A stretch of 37,142 nt of DNA from DASYHS01 sp035998295 (lineage in GTDB: Bacteria > Pseudomonadota > Alphaproteobacteria > Azospirillales > Azospirillaceae), in the NCBI RefSeq assembly GCF_035998295.1, contig NZ_DASYHS010000192.1, positions 1 to 37,142 on the forward strand, given 5' to 3'. Every line of letters begins with the position of its first letter. The first letter of the stretch is position 1. Both the position numbers and the translations under genes were made by a program. The notes under the pieces are model-generated. The model saw only the letters and a program-made list of their open reading frames with translations, ran no database searches and was not told the DNA's origin. This document shows, piece by piece, positions 23,917 through 31,158 of this stretch.

Positions 23917-24041
23917 TCGGTTACCCCCTGGCATGCGATGATGGGGCATGGGCCCCCCTTATGCGAGGATCAACAGCCCAGGACGGAGATTGTCCCAACG
24001 GCAGAAGCGAGGCACCACCACTCCCGCATGAGGCGCCCCGC

Positions 24042-24893
24042 TCACGCCGCCAGAAAGGCCATGAGTTCGGCGACGAGCCGCTCCTTGTGGGTAAGGAAGA
24101 GGGCATGGGGGGCGCCTTCGTAGACCGCCAGCCGACTTTCGGGGATCAATTGCGCCGTCCTGGCGCCCGTGATCTCCAGTGGTGCGCTCGCGTCCCGGTC
24201 GCCGTGGACGATCAGGGTCGGCCGGTTGATCAAGGCCATGTCGGCACGGAAGTCGGTCTGCGTGAAGGTGCGGTGGCAGGCCAGGACGGTGGGCAGGGCG
24301 ACCGAAACCATGATGCCGCGGATCCAGTCCCGCGTCTCGCGCGACGTCTCCGGCGTGAAGAACGGCGCCTCGTTGTCGGACAGCCATTTCGGGAAATCCG
24401 CCGCGATCGTCGCCCGCATCGCATCGAAGGCCGAGCCCGGGATCGCATCCGGGTTGTCCTCCGTTCGGGTCAGGTAGGGCGTGACCGGGGCGACCAGCAT
24501 CAGCCTCGCGACGCGGCCCGACCCGTGCCGTACGAGATAGCGGACGGCCTCGGTCGAGCCCATGGAATGCGCGACCAGGGTCACGTCCGTCAGGTCGCGC
24601 TGTTCCAGGACCGCGGCGAGGTCGTCCGCCAGCGTGTCCGCATCGTAGCCGCGCCCGGGGTCCTCGGACCGGCCGTGCCCCCGGCGGTCATAGGCGACGC
24701 AACGATGTCCCCGGGCGGCCAGTTCGGCGATGTGAAAGCCCCATACGTCGGAACAGAAGGTCCAGGCCGACAGGAAGACGACGGGCCGGCCGTCGCCCCA
24801 GTCCCGCACGAACAGCCTCGTCCCGTCCGCGGCAGTCGCGGTGGAACGCCCACCCGGCTGCGCGCCCGCTTGCGCCAGTGATCGAGCTTCCAT
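24042..24893 (-). CDS. Alpha/beta hydrolase (chloroperoxidase/arylesterase-like)
   Basis: With ATG 24893 (GGGAGG nine bases upstream) the protein has 283 residues. It shows the alpha/beta-hydrolase order: oxyanion region VVFLSAWTFCSD, AYDRRGHGRSEDPG, nucleophile Ser110 in VAHSMGS, acid Asp234 in HGDRDASAP and His263 in GAPHALF. These resemble cofactor-free haloperoxidase-type esterases. A Thr/Ala/Gly-rich N-terminus of 20 residues precedes the fold and is not a typical signal peptide. Substrate unknown. The frame continues to 25079 but no protein features are seen there. Divergent from the GST gene. Confidence 0.88.
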   Translation of the reverse strand: MEARSLAQAGAQPGGRSTATAADGTRLFVRDWGDGRPVVFLSAWTFCSDVWGFHIAELAARGHRCVAYDRRGHGRSEDPGRGYDADTLADDLAAVLEQRDLTDVTLVAHSMGSTEAVRYLVRHGSGRVARLMLVAPVTPYLTRTEDNPDAIPGSAFDAMRATIAADFPKWLSDNEAPFFTPETSRETRDWIRGIMVSVALPTVLACHRTFTQTDFRADMALINRPTLIVHGDRDASAPLEITGARTAQLIPESRLAVYEGAPHALFLTHKERLVAELMAFLAA

Positions 24894-25090
24894 TTCCAGA
24901 GCCTCCCTTTCTCGGCCGTCCTCGGTACGGGAGGGACGGTGCCATGCCGCGGGCGGCCGGTCGATTACGCGCGAGGTAATGCCCGGGCGCGGGCCTTGCG
25001 GCGGCGCAAGCACGGCTTTCAAAGTCGCCATGTTCCCTTGCGTCGCCGGGCGCGGGAGAGTGCCGCGGTCATCCTTCAAGGAGATCCTCG

Positions 25091-25726
25091 ATGAAACTCT
25101 ACTACGCGCCGAACACCTGCTCGCTGGCCCCCCATGTCGTCGCCCGCGAGGCGGGGATTGCGCTCGACCTCGTGAGGGTCGACATCGCGGCGTCGCCGCA
25201 CCGGACCCAGAACGGTACCGATTTCACCCTGATCAATCCCAAAGGCTATGTGCCGGCGCTCGAGCTGGATGGCGGGGAGCTGCTGACGGAGGGCGTCGCC
25301 ATCGTGCAGTTCCTTGCCGACCTTGTCCCGGACAGGGGACTGGCGCCGCCCGCCGGCACGCTCGACCGGTACCGGCTGCAGGAGTGGCTGACCTTCGTCA
25401 GCTCCGAGTTGCACAAGATGTTCAGCCCGTGGCTCTTTCATCCCGAGCACGGCGAACTCGCCCAGGAGGCGGCGCGGGACAAGATCCGTGGGCGCCTCGC
25501 CCTGCTCGATCGGCACCTGTCCGGATCGCCCTTCCTGATGGGCGAGCGGTTCACGGTCGCCGACGCCTACTGCTTCACGATCGTCGGCTGGTCCCCGTTC
25601 ACCGGCATCGACCTGGCCCCCTACCCGCACCTGAAGGCGTTCATGGACCGGATCGCGGCCCGGCCGGCGGTACGCGACGCCCTGCACGCCGAGCGCCGCC
25701 CGGCGGCGGCGGACGCCACGGCATGA
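25091..25726 (+). CDS. gstA: Glutathione S-transferase, beta class
   Basis: The 211-residue protein has the beta-class GST features: MKLYYAPNTCSLAPHVVARE with catalytic Cys10/Ser11, the thioredoxin-fold NPKGYVPALELDGGELLTEG with the cis-Pro and Glu/Gly-binding segment, and a helical C-terminal domain containing FTVADAYCFTIVGW. It conjugates glutathione to electrophiles in the cytoplasm. Ribosome site aaggagatcctcg precedes ATG 25091. Its stop overlaps the start of an SMR exporter gene (ATGA), so conjugation and efflux genes are translationally coupled. Confidence 0.92.
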   Translation: MKLYYAPNTCSLAPHVVAREAGIALDLVRVDIAASPHRTQNGTDFTLINPKGYVPALELDGGELLTEGVAIVQFLADLVPDRGLAPPAGTLDRYRLQEWLTFVSSELHKMFSPWLFHPEHGELAQEAARDKIRGRLALLDRHLSGSPFLMGERFTVADAYCFTIVGWSPFTGIDLAPYPHLKAFMDRIAARPAVRDALHAERRPAAADATA

Positions 25727-26052
25727 GCCGGTCGGCCGCGTGGAGCCTGCTGGTCCTGTCGGGCTTCCTCGACATCGCCTGGGCAATCAGCATGAAATAC
25801 GCCGAGGGCTACACGCGGCCGGGATGGTCGCTGCTGTCCTTCGCCCTTCTCGGGGCCTTCGTCTATCTTCTCGGCCGAACTCTGGAGGTGCTGCCGGTGG
25901 GGACCGCCTACGCGGTCTGGACCGGGATCGGTGCCGCGGGCACCGCGGCGCTGGGCATCCTGCTGTTCCAGGAGCCGGTCAACGCCGTGCGTCTCGGCTC
26001 CATTGCCCTCGTCGTCGCCGGCGTCGCGGGGTTGAAGCTGTCGTCGGGTTGA
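25723..26052 (+). CDS. SMR-family small multidrug/guanidinium-type exporter (SugE/Gdx-like) with Asp at the essential Glu position
   Basis: The 109-residue protein has four membrane helices and the SMR motif GTAYAVWTGIGAAGTAALGI in helix 3, which is closer to SugE/Gdx than to EmrE. In helix 1 the essential Glu (E13/E14 in Gdx/EmrE) is replaced by Asp17 in SGFLDIAWAISMKYAEGYTR. The carboxylate is kept but shorter, which in EmrE mutants alters proton coupling. Other helices are well kept. ATG 25723 overlaps the gst stop (ATGA). Whether it exports guanidinium, a drug or GSH-derived compounds is unknown. Confidence 0.85.
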   Translation: MSRSAAWSLLVLSGFLDIAWAISMKYAEGYTRPGWSLLSFALLGAFVYLLGRTLEVLPVGTAYAVWTGIGAAGTAALGILLFQEPVNAVRLGSIALVVAGVAGLKLSSG

Positions 26053-26057
26053 ACAGG

Positions 26058-26079
26058 CCGGGCGCACGGCGGCGCCCGG
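26058..26079. terminator. Bidirectional hairpin between the SMR and cyclase genes
   Basis: CCGGGCGC (26058-26065), 6-base loop, GCGCCCGG (26072-26079): 8-bp GC stem between convergent stops at 26052 (+) and 26089 (-). Confidence 0.6.
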
Positions 26080-26088
26080 TACCCGGCG

Positions 26089-26871
26089 CTACAGGCGCGC
26101 CCAAGTCCTTACCGGCAACGCTCCCATGCCCTCCGCCCGCGCCGGAACGGCGGAGAACCGGAAGCCAGCAGTGGGAAGCGCGCCGAGGCCGGTGAGGTTC
26201 CCGACGACCGGGATACCCGCCCGCAGAAGGACCGCATGGGCGGGCCGCGCAGCGCCGTCCATATCGTCGACGCCGGGGCCGTCGATGCCGACGAGCGCGG
26301 CACCCGAATCCCGCAGATGCTCGGCGGCGTCCGGCGTCAGGTAGGGATGGCCGGTGACGTAGCCGGGCGTTCCCCAGGCGGCGGACCATCCGGTCTCGAT
26401 CAGGACCGCCTTGCCCCCAACGTCCTGCGTGGCCGGCAGCAGCGCCCGCCGGGTCACCGCCCGGCCGGCCATGCCTTCCATGCGCACCACCCTGCCCTCC
26501 AGGTCGGCTATGCCGGCGATGCGGTGGTACGGGGCGCCGATCACCGTGCCGGCATGCGACAGATCGACCAGCCGGCGGTCGTGCGGCGAGGCGTCCGGCG
26601 CCGGCACCAGCGGCGCGGCCGGTTCGGCTTCGGCCGGCCGCTTGTGCCGCTCCCTGAACACGCGCTTGCCGAGGATCCTGACCGAGCCGACCATCAGGAG
26701 CCGCAGGTCCCTGACGATGTAGTCGCCGAGCGCCTCGTCGGAGATGTCCGTTCCCTCGATATCCAGGCGGAAGTCCCAGCCCCTGATGCCGCCGCCGTTC
26801 GAGAACTCGACCTCGAAGTCGAAGGCGACCCGATGGTCGTCATGCCCCAGGACCGGACGGTCGCCCACCAT
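26089..26871 (-). CDS. Cyclase-family protein fused to an extra N-terminal domain and missing the core metal segment
   Basis: The 260-residue protein has two parts. Residues 1-78 (FDFEVEFSNGGGIRGWDFRL, IVRDLRLLMVGSVRI) look like a separate small domain. From about residue 98, RRLVDLSHAG joins the cyclase (kynurenine formamidase-like, PF04199) family, and its C-terminus is normal (KAVLIETGWSAAWGTPGY, VGIDGPGVDD, HAVLLRAGIPVV). However, about 45 residues usually found between LVDLSH and the metal motif are absent, and the motif GTHxDxPxH reads GTVIGAPYH, losing the His and Asp ligands. Catalytic activity is therefore doubtful. ATG 26871 has GGAGGAG upstream. Divergent from a lysR gene across a strong dyad. 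Confidence 0.75.
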   Translation of the reverse strand: MVGDRPVLGHDDHRVAFDFEVEFSNGGGIRGWDFRLDIEGTDISDEALGDYIVRDLRLLMVGSVRILGKRVFRERHKRPAEAEPAAPLVPAPDASPHDRRLVDLSHAGTVIGAPYHRIAGIADLEGRVVRMEGMAGRAVTRRALLPATQDVGGKAVLIETGWSAAWGTPGYVTGHPYLTPDAAEHLRDSGAALVGIDGPGVDDMDGAARPAHAVLLRAGIPVVGNLTGLGALPTAGFRFSAVPARAEGMGALPVRTWARL

Positions 26872-26938
26872 TGCTCCTCCGCGCGACCAGCCGCCGCAAG
26901 CGCCTCGTGATGGACCTCAACCTAGTGACGTGATAGTG

Positions 26939-26984
26939 ATCGTGGAAACGAATTTCCATGATCATCGAAATCGGATTTCACGAT
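26939..26984. promoter_or_regulatory. 46-bp dyad operator between cyclase and lysR
   Basis: An imperfect 46-bp palindrome (18 of 23 positions match) centred between 26961 and 26962. It contains two smaller dyads, TGGAAA-N4-TTTCCA (26943-26958) and GAAAT-N3-ATTTC (26967-26979). A pair of dyads like this suits a LysR tetramer acting on both divergent genes. It covers the area where GTG 26930-26942 starts would lie. Confidence 0.6.
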
Positions 26985-27871
26985 TGCCGGTCCTCGAACC
27001 CGAACTCCTGAAGGCGTTCGTCGCGGTTGCCGAGCGTGGCGGCTTCACCGCCGCCTGTCATGCGCTCGCGCGCAGCCAGTCCACGGTCAGCATGCAGATC
27101 CGGCGCCTTGAGGACGCGGTCGGCAGGCCGCTTTTCTCCCGGACGACCCATGCGGTCCGGCTGACCGCCGAGGGCGAGATCCTGCTGGGCTATGCCCATC
27201 GCCTCCTGGCCCTGGGCGAAGAGGCGGTCTGCGCGGCCAGGGGCGGCGAGGCCCCGGTGCTTCTCCGGATCGGCTGCGTCGAGGACTGGGCCGTGCGCGT
27301 CCTGCCGGAGCGGCTTTCCGCCCTGCGGCGAACGGAGGTGAACGTGCAGGTCGAGGTCACCACCGACACCTCGGCGGCTCTCCTGTCCCGGCTCGGCCAC
27401 CACTACGACCTCGTCGTGTGCATGCATGCCCCGGGGACGGGTCGCGGGCGCATCCTTTCCCGGCAACGGCTCGTCTGGGGCGTTCCGGCCGGCCGCATGG
27501 ACCTTGCGAACGAACGTCCACTCCCGCTGGCGCTGCACCCCGAAGGCTGCCTGTACCGTCGGTGGGCCACGCGGGCGCTGGACCAGGCCGCCATCGGTTG
27601 GCGGGCCGTCTACACCAGCGCCGGCGTCGGCGCCGTGGAGGCGGCCGTTCGCTCCGGCCTGGCCCTGTCGGCCTTCCCCGCCTCGACGTTAGCCCCGGGG
27701 CTGGCGCCCGCATCCCCGGGGTCGGGCCTGCCGGCACTGCCGCAGGTCGAGGTTGCCGCCCACCTGGCCGAATCGGCGCCTCGCGCGGCAGGCCGCCTCT
27801 GCGACCTGCTCGTCGATACGGACGCCGGCACGGATCAACGCGATGCCAGCCTGAACGCCGCGAACGTGTAG
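26984..27871 (+). CDS. LysR-family transcriptional regulator
   Basis: The 295-residue product has the LysR HTH at its N-terminus: LLKAFVAVAERGGFTAACHALARSQSTVSMQIRRLEDAVGRPLF, then an effector domain with the RIGCVEDWAVRVLPERL segment and a long VQVEVTTDTSAALLSRL region. TTG 26984 was chosen as start because the family start sits at this spot; it lies at the edge of the operator dyad. Earlier GTG codons at 26930-26942 are alternatives. It probably controls the divergent cyclase and itself. Its 3' end overlaps the convergent lysE gene by 37 bases. Confidence 0.88.
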   Translation: MPVLEPELLKAFVAVAERGGFTAACHALARSQSTVSMQIRRLEDAVGRPLFSRTTHAVRLTAEGEILLGYAHRLLALGEEAVCAARGGEAPVLLRIGCVEDWAVRVLPERLSALRRTEVNVQVEVTTDTSAALLSRLGHHYDLVVCMHAPGTGRGRILSRQRLVWGVPAGRMDLANERPLPLALHPEGCLYRRWATRALDQAAIGWRAVYTSAGVGAVEAAVRSGLALSAFPASTLAPGLAPASPGSGLPALPQVEVAAHLAESAPRAAGRLCDLLVDTDAGTDQRDASLNAANV

Positions 27872-28470
27872 AAGACGCCGAGGAACCCGTCGATCCATCG
27901 GCGCGCCCGGCCGTAGAAGCGCACCATCGCGGGCGTCGAGAACGCGACGGCGGCCAAGGTGTAGAAGCAGACCGCGAAGACCATCGTGCCGCCGACGATC
28001 GCGGCGGCGACCCAGGGCGGCGCGCCGGGCTTCAGGCCGAGCGAGATGATGGCGATCCAGGCGAGGATCGCCTTCGGATTGGTGAGATGGATGCCCCAGC
28101 CGCGCAGGAAATATCCCAGCGGGCTCCGGCGCGCACCGCCCTGGGCGCCGGCGGGCGGCACGTCGCGGGTCGCGGCCGAGCGGAAGGCCTTCCAGGCGAG
28201 GAACAGCAGGTAGAGGCATCCGAGGATGCGGATCACCTCCAACGCGCCGGCATAGCTCGCCAGCACGGCTGACAGGCCGAGCGCGGCAAGGACGCCCCAC
28301 GTGAAGGAGCCGCAGACCACGCCCATGCCGAGCGCCGCTCCGGCCCGGCGCCCCGCCCCCATCGCCGTTCCCATCGTCGCCAGCAGCGCAGGGCCGGGAC
28401 TGACCGTCGCGACGATGAAGGTGAGATAGGCGATCAGGATACCCGACCAGTAGTCCGGAACCGTGCTCAT
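27835..28470 (-). CDS. LysE/RhtB-family amino-acid/metabolite exporter
   Basis: The 211-residue protein has the LysE pattern: ILIAYLTFIVATVSPGPALL, GMGVVCGSFTWGVLAALGLS, RILGCLYLLFLAWKAFRS, FLRGWGIHLTNPKAILAWIAI and a C-terminal FAVCFYTLAAVAFS, about six helices. The SPGPA motif in helix 1 and the NPKA motif are hallmarks. It is an inner-membrane exporter of amino acids or similar compounds. ATG 28470 is chosen because the preceding 90 residues of the frame have no membrane or family character. The gene lies 62 bases downstream of the HxlR-SCP2 regulator, on the same strand, and ends within the lysR gene on the other strand. Confidence 0.9.
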   Translation of the reverse strand: MSTVPDYWSGILIAYLTFIVATVSPGPALLATMGTAMGAGRRAGAALGMGVVCGSFTWGVLAALGLSAVLASYAGALEVIRILGCLYLLFLAWKAFRSAATRDVPPAGAQGGARRSPLGYFLRGWGIHLTNPKAILAWIAIISLGLKPGAPPWVAAAIVGGTMVFAVCFYTLAAVAFSTPAMVRFYGRARRWIDGFLGVFYTFAAFRLASR

Positions 28471-28531
28471 CCGCGATGCCCCATGGGTGGTGACCAGCCG
28501 CCATGATAGCCGCGGCGTGCAGTCGCGTGTA

Positions 28532-29254
28532 TCAGGAATCCCGCTCCGTCGGGCTCCCGGAACCGCCGGACTTGGGCGGTAGGGGGAACAGCGTCGCGAA
28601 CCGCTCGGCCAGGTCCCGGTCGCCGGCCACCTCCAGCATGCCCATGGCCTCCGCCTCGGCGAGCGGCATCCCGTTGTAGACCACGGCGGCGATGCCGCGC
28701 GGCTCGCCCGAGAACGTCGCCTCCACGGCCTCGGACGCATCCCGGCGGACCGCGATCCCCTCGGTATCGATTCGCGCCGTGAAGACTTCCGGCCCCAGGC
28801 GGAACCCCACGGTCATCGGCCGCTCCCCCGACCGGGTGCGGTCGACCATCGTGCGGAACGACAGCATCAGGGAGGCGGCGGACAGGGGAAGGCTAGGGTC
28901 GTGGTCGGGCGACCGCACCGCCCAGCGGCCCAGCTCCTGGATAGCGGTCTCGCTCTCGTAGCCCCAGGGGGTAAGCTCGTAGGCCTGGACGCTGGCCGGT
29001 GGCGGCAGCCTGCGCCGGGCCAGGATGCCCGCCGCCTCCAGCCCCTCCAGGCGCTGCGTCAGCACATTGGCGCTGATCCCCGTCAGTGCTGCCCGAAGCT
29101 CGCCGAAGCGCCGCGGCCCGAACATGAGTTCGCGCACGATCAGAAGGGACCAGCGCTCACCCACCAGCTCCAGCGCGTGCGCCGTACCGCACGCGTCGTC
29201 GTACCAGCGTCTTCCGTCGCGCTTCTCACCCATAGTTATTTTTTCTAACTTCAT
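28532..29254 (-). CDS. HxlR-family regulator with C-terminal SCP2-like domain
   Basis: The 240-residue protein has an HxlR winged helix (about 15-105: RWYDDACGTAHALELVGERWSLLIVREL, FGELRAALTGISANVLTQRLEGLEAAGIL) with Cys22 near the position used by Cys-based electrophile sensors, then a C-terminal SCP2-like sterol-carrier domain (about 130-225, TVGFRLGPEVFTARI and GIAAVVYNGMPLAEAEAMGMLEV). Start is either 29254 or ATG 29233; neither has a strong ribosome site. A 9-bp inverted repeat overlaps the start region. It may control the divergent DUF1428/VOC genes and the lysE gene behind it. Confidence 0.88.
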   Translation of the reverse strand: MKLEKITMGEKRDGRRWYDDACGTAHALELVGERWSLLIVRELMFGPRRFGELRAALTGISANVLTQRLEGLEAAGILARRRLPPPASVQAYELTPWGYESETAIQELGRWAVRSPDHDPSLPLSAASLMLSFRTMVDRTRSGERPMTVGFRLGPEVFTARIDTEGIAVRRDASEAVEATFSGEPRGIAAVVYNGMPLAEAEAMGMLEVAGDRDLAERFATLFPLPPKSGGSGSPTERDS

Positions 29255-29273
29255 GATTGCTTTTAATAACTAT
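29232..29273. promoter_or_regulatory. 9-bp inverted repeat at the HxlR start region
   Basis: ATAGTTATT (29232-29240) and AATAACTAT (29265-29273) form a perfect inverted repeat 24 bases apart, in an A/T-rich island. It is a likely HxlR operator for autoregulation and for the divergent operon. Confidence 0.55.
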
Positions 29274-29386
29274 CCAAGGCATCAAGGTCAAGGATCCGCA
29301 ACGGCGACCAGGCAGCCGGGTGGCCGCCTGTGTACGGTTCGGAAGGCCGAACGCACCGGCGGCGGAATTGGCCTCTGCGCCGTCGG

Positions 29387-29503
29387 GATTACGGCTTCAT
29401 CCACGGCCGCGGCTACGAGGCCTTGCAGGGGCGCGCTTTCGAGGTGGCGTGGATGGACCTCGATGCGGCTACGGCCGCCATGCCCAAGGGAGGACGACGA
29501 TGA
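29387..29503 (+). pseudogene. C-terminal remnant of a VOC (glyoxalase-like) gene
   Basis: The frame encodes DYGFIHGRGYEALQGRAFEV and then AWMDLDAATAAMP, the C-terminal end of VOC proteins (compare the family text GFMYGRSFxDPDGHxWEVxWMD). The TGA stop overlaps the DUF1428 ATG as ATGA (29500-29503). No start or N-terminal domain is seen upstream; the frame remains open without family similarity back to about 29276. It appears to be a deletion remnant that left the coupled stop behind. Confidence 0.6.
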
Positions 29504-29853
29504 AGTATGTCGAAGGTTTCGTGATCGCGGTACCCGCCGCCAACAAGGAAGTATTTCTCCGACACGCGGCGAAAGCCGCGTCCCTGTTCAAGGAGTTCGG
29601 GGCCACCCGCGTCGTCGAATGCTGGGGCGATGACGTGCCCGATGGCAAGGTCACGGACTTCCGCGGCGCGGTGAAGGCGGAGGCGGACGAAGTGGTGGTG
29701 TTCAGCTGGATCGAATACCCCTCCAGGGAGGTGCGCGACGCCGCGACCGCAAGGATCATGTCCGATCCGCGCATGGAGGACATGGGCGGCGAGATGCCTT
29801 TCGACGGCAAGCGCATGATCTTCGGCGGCTTCGCGCCGATCCTGGACGTTTGA
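29500..29853 (+). CDS. DUF1428 family protein
   Basis: The 117-residue product matches DUF1428: MKYVEGFVIAVPAANKEVFL, HAAKAASLFKEFGATRVVECWGDD, FSWIEYPSREVRDAATARIMSDPRM and MPFDGKRMIFGGFAPIL. These small proteins have a ferredoxin-like alpha/beta fold and occur in operons with VOC proteins; their reaction is unknown. ATG 29500 has aagggagga upstream. It heads the operon DUF1428-VOC-VOC, 11 bases before the next gene, and diverges from the HxlR-SCP2 regulator. Confidence 0.92.
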   Translation: MKYVEGFVIAVPAANKEVFLRHAAKAASLFKEFGATRVVECWGDDVPDGKVTDFRGAVKAEADEVVVFSWIEYPSREVRDAATARIMSDPRMEDMGGEMPFDGKRMIFGGFAPILDV

Positions 29854-29864
29854 GGAGCTGGCGG

Positions 29865-30665
29865 ATGACGAACCACCAAGGCGATTTCATCTGGTACGAA
29901 CTGATGACCTCCGATGCCGACGCGGCCGCCGAGTTCTACGGCGCGGTGGTCGGCTGGCGGGTGCGCATATTCGACGGGTCCGGCGCCGGGCCGGCGGGCG
30001 GCTACCGGATCTTCGGTACCGGCGAGGCCGATGTCGCGGGATTGATGACGATGCCGGCCGACGCCGCCGACGCCGGGGTGCGTCCGTGCTGGCTGGGCTA
30101 CATCGGCGTCGACGACGTCGATGCGGCTGCCGCCGGCACCGTCGCGGCCGGCGGCAGGCAGCACGTGCCGCCGACCGACATCCCCGGGGTCGGGCGCTTC
30201 GCGATGCTCGCCGATCCCCAGGGCGCCCCGTTCTACGTGATGCGGGGCGAGACCAAAGAGGTCAGCACGTCCTTTGCGCAGACGACCGGCCATTGCGCCT
30301 GGAACGAGCTCACCACCAGCGACCAGGCGGCCGCCCTCGCCTTCTATCTCGACCGCTTCGGCTGGGAGAAGGGCGACGCGATGCCCATGGGCGACATGGG
30401 CGACTACCGGTTCGTCAACCACCATGGGCGGATGATCGGCGCGGTGATGACCCGGAGGCCGGATGGACCGCCGCCGATGTGGACCTTCTATTTCGTGGTC
30501 GACGACATCGACGTGGCCGCCGCGACCGCACGCGGCCGGGGTGCCACGATCCATCACGGCCCCGCCGAGATCCCCGGCGGCGACTTCATCATCATCGCTG
30601 GCGATCCCCAGGGCGCCACGTTCGGCCTCGTCGGCCCGCGCCGCGGGCAGACGGTTCAATCATGA
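29865..30665 (+). CDS. VOC-family protein with two tandem glyoxalase-like domains
   Basis: The 266-residue protein has two VOC domains. The first covers about 1-120 (FIWYELMTSDADAAAEFYGAVVGW and LADPQGAPFYVM), the second about 130-262 (CAWNELTTSDQAAALAFYLDRFGW and AGDPQGATFGLV). Each has the paired beta-alpha-beta modules of glyoxalase/extradiol dioxygenase relatives. ATG 29865 is preceded by gaggagctggcgg. It is probably a metal-dependent enzyme or binding protein for a small electrophile or antibiotic. Its stop overlaps the next gene start (ATGA), so it is coupled to the second VOC gene. Confidence 0.9.
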   Translation: MTNHQGDFIWYELMTSDADAAAEFYGAVVGWRVRIFDGSGAGPAGGYRIFGTGEADVAGLMTMPADAADAGVRPCWLGYIGVDDVDAAAAGTVAAGGRQHVPPTDIPGVGRFAMLADPQGAPFYVMRGETKEVSTSFAQTTGHCAWNELTTSDQAAALAFYLDRFGWEKGDAMPMGDMGDYRFVNHHGRMIGAVMTRRPDGPPPMWTFYFVVDDIDVAAATARGRGATIHHGPAEIPGGDFIIIAGDPQGATFGLVGPRRGQTVQS

Positions 30666-31138
30666 CCAAGGTCACCCAGCATCTCTGGTTTGAAAAGGAC
30701 ATGGAGGCGGCGATCGCCTTCTACACGTCCCTGATCCCCGGTTCTTCGGTGAGCTGGACCTCGACCATCCCCGCCGACACGCCGAGCGGTCCCCCCGGCA
30801 GCGTGAAGATCTCGGCCTTCACGGTCGGCGATCAGCGCTACATGGCGACCGAGGCCGGCCCCCTCGATCCGTTCAACCACAGCTTCTCGATCATGGTCGA
30901 GTGCGAGGACCAGGCCGAGGTCGACCGGCTCTGGGACGCGCTGAAGGAAGGGGGTTCGGTTGAGCAGTGCGGCTGGCTGCGGGACCGCTGGGGCCTCTGC
31001 TGGCAGATAGCTCCCAAGCGCCTGGGCGAGCTGATGAGCGACCCCGATCGCGAAAAGGCGAGGCGCGTCACGGACGCGATGCTGAAGATGGTCAAGCTCG
31101 ACGTCGCGGCGCTCGAGGCGGCGGCGCGGGGGGAGTAA
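30662..31138 (+). CDS. VOC/PhnB-like protein
   Basis: The 158-residue product matches the PhnB/3-demethylubiquinone methyltransferase-like VOC branch: QHLWFEKDMEAAIAFYTSLI, VGDQRYMATEAGP, FNHSFSIMVECEDQAEVDRLWDAL and CGWLRDRWGLCWQIAPKRLGEL. The methyltransferase name of the branch is historical; activity is unknown. ATG 30662 overlaps the previous stop. It is the last gene of the DUF1428-VOC-VOC operon and faces the second HxlR gene, 20 bases away tail to tail. Confidence 0.9.
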   Translation: MTKVTQHLWFEKDMEAAIAFYTSLIPGSSVSWTSTIPADTPSGPPGSVKISAFTVGDQRYMATEAGPLDPFNHSFSIMVECEDQAEVDRLWDALKEGGSVEQCGWLRDRWGLCWQIAPKRLGELMSDPDREKARRVTDAMLKMVKLDVAALEAAARGE

Positions 31139-31158
31139 AAACCCCCGAGCCCGGGTCG

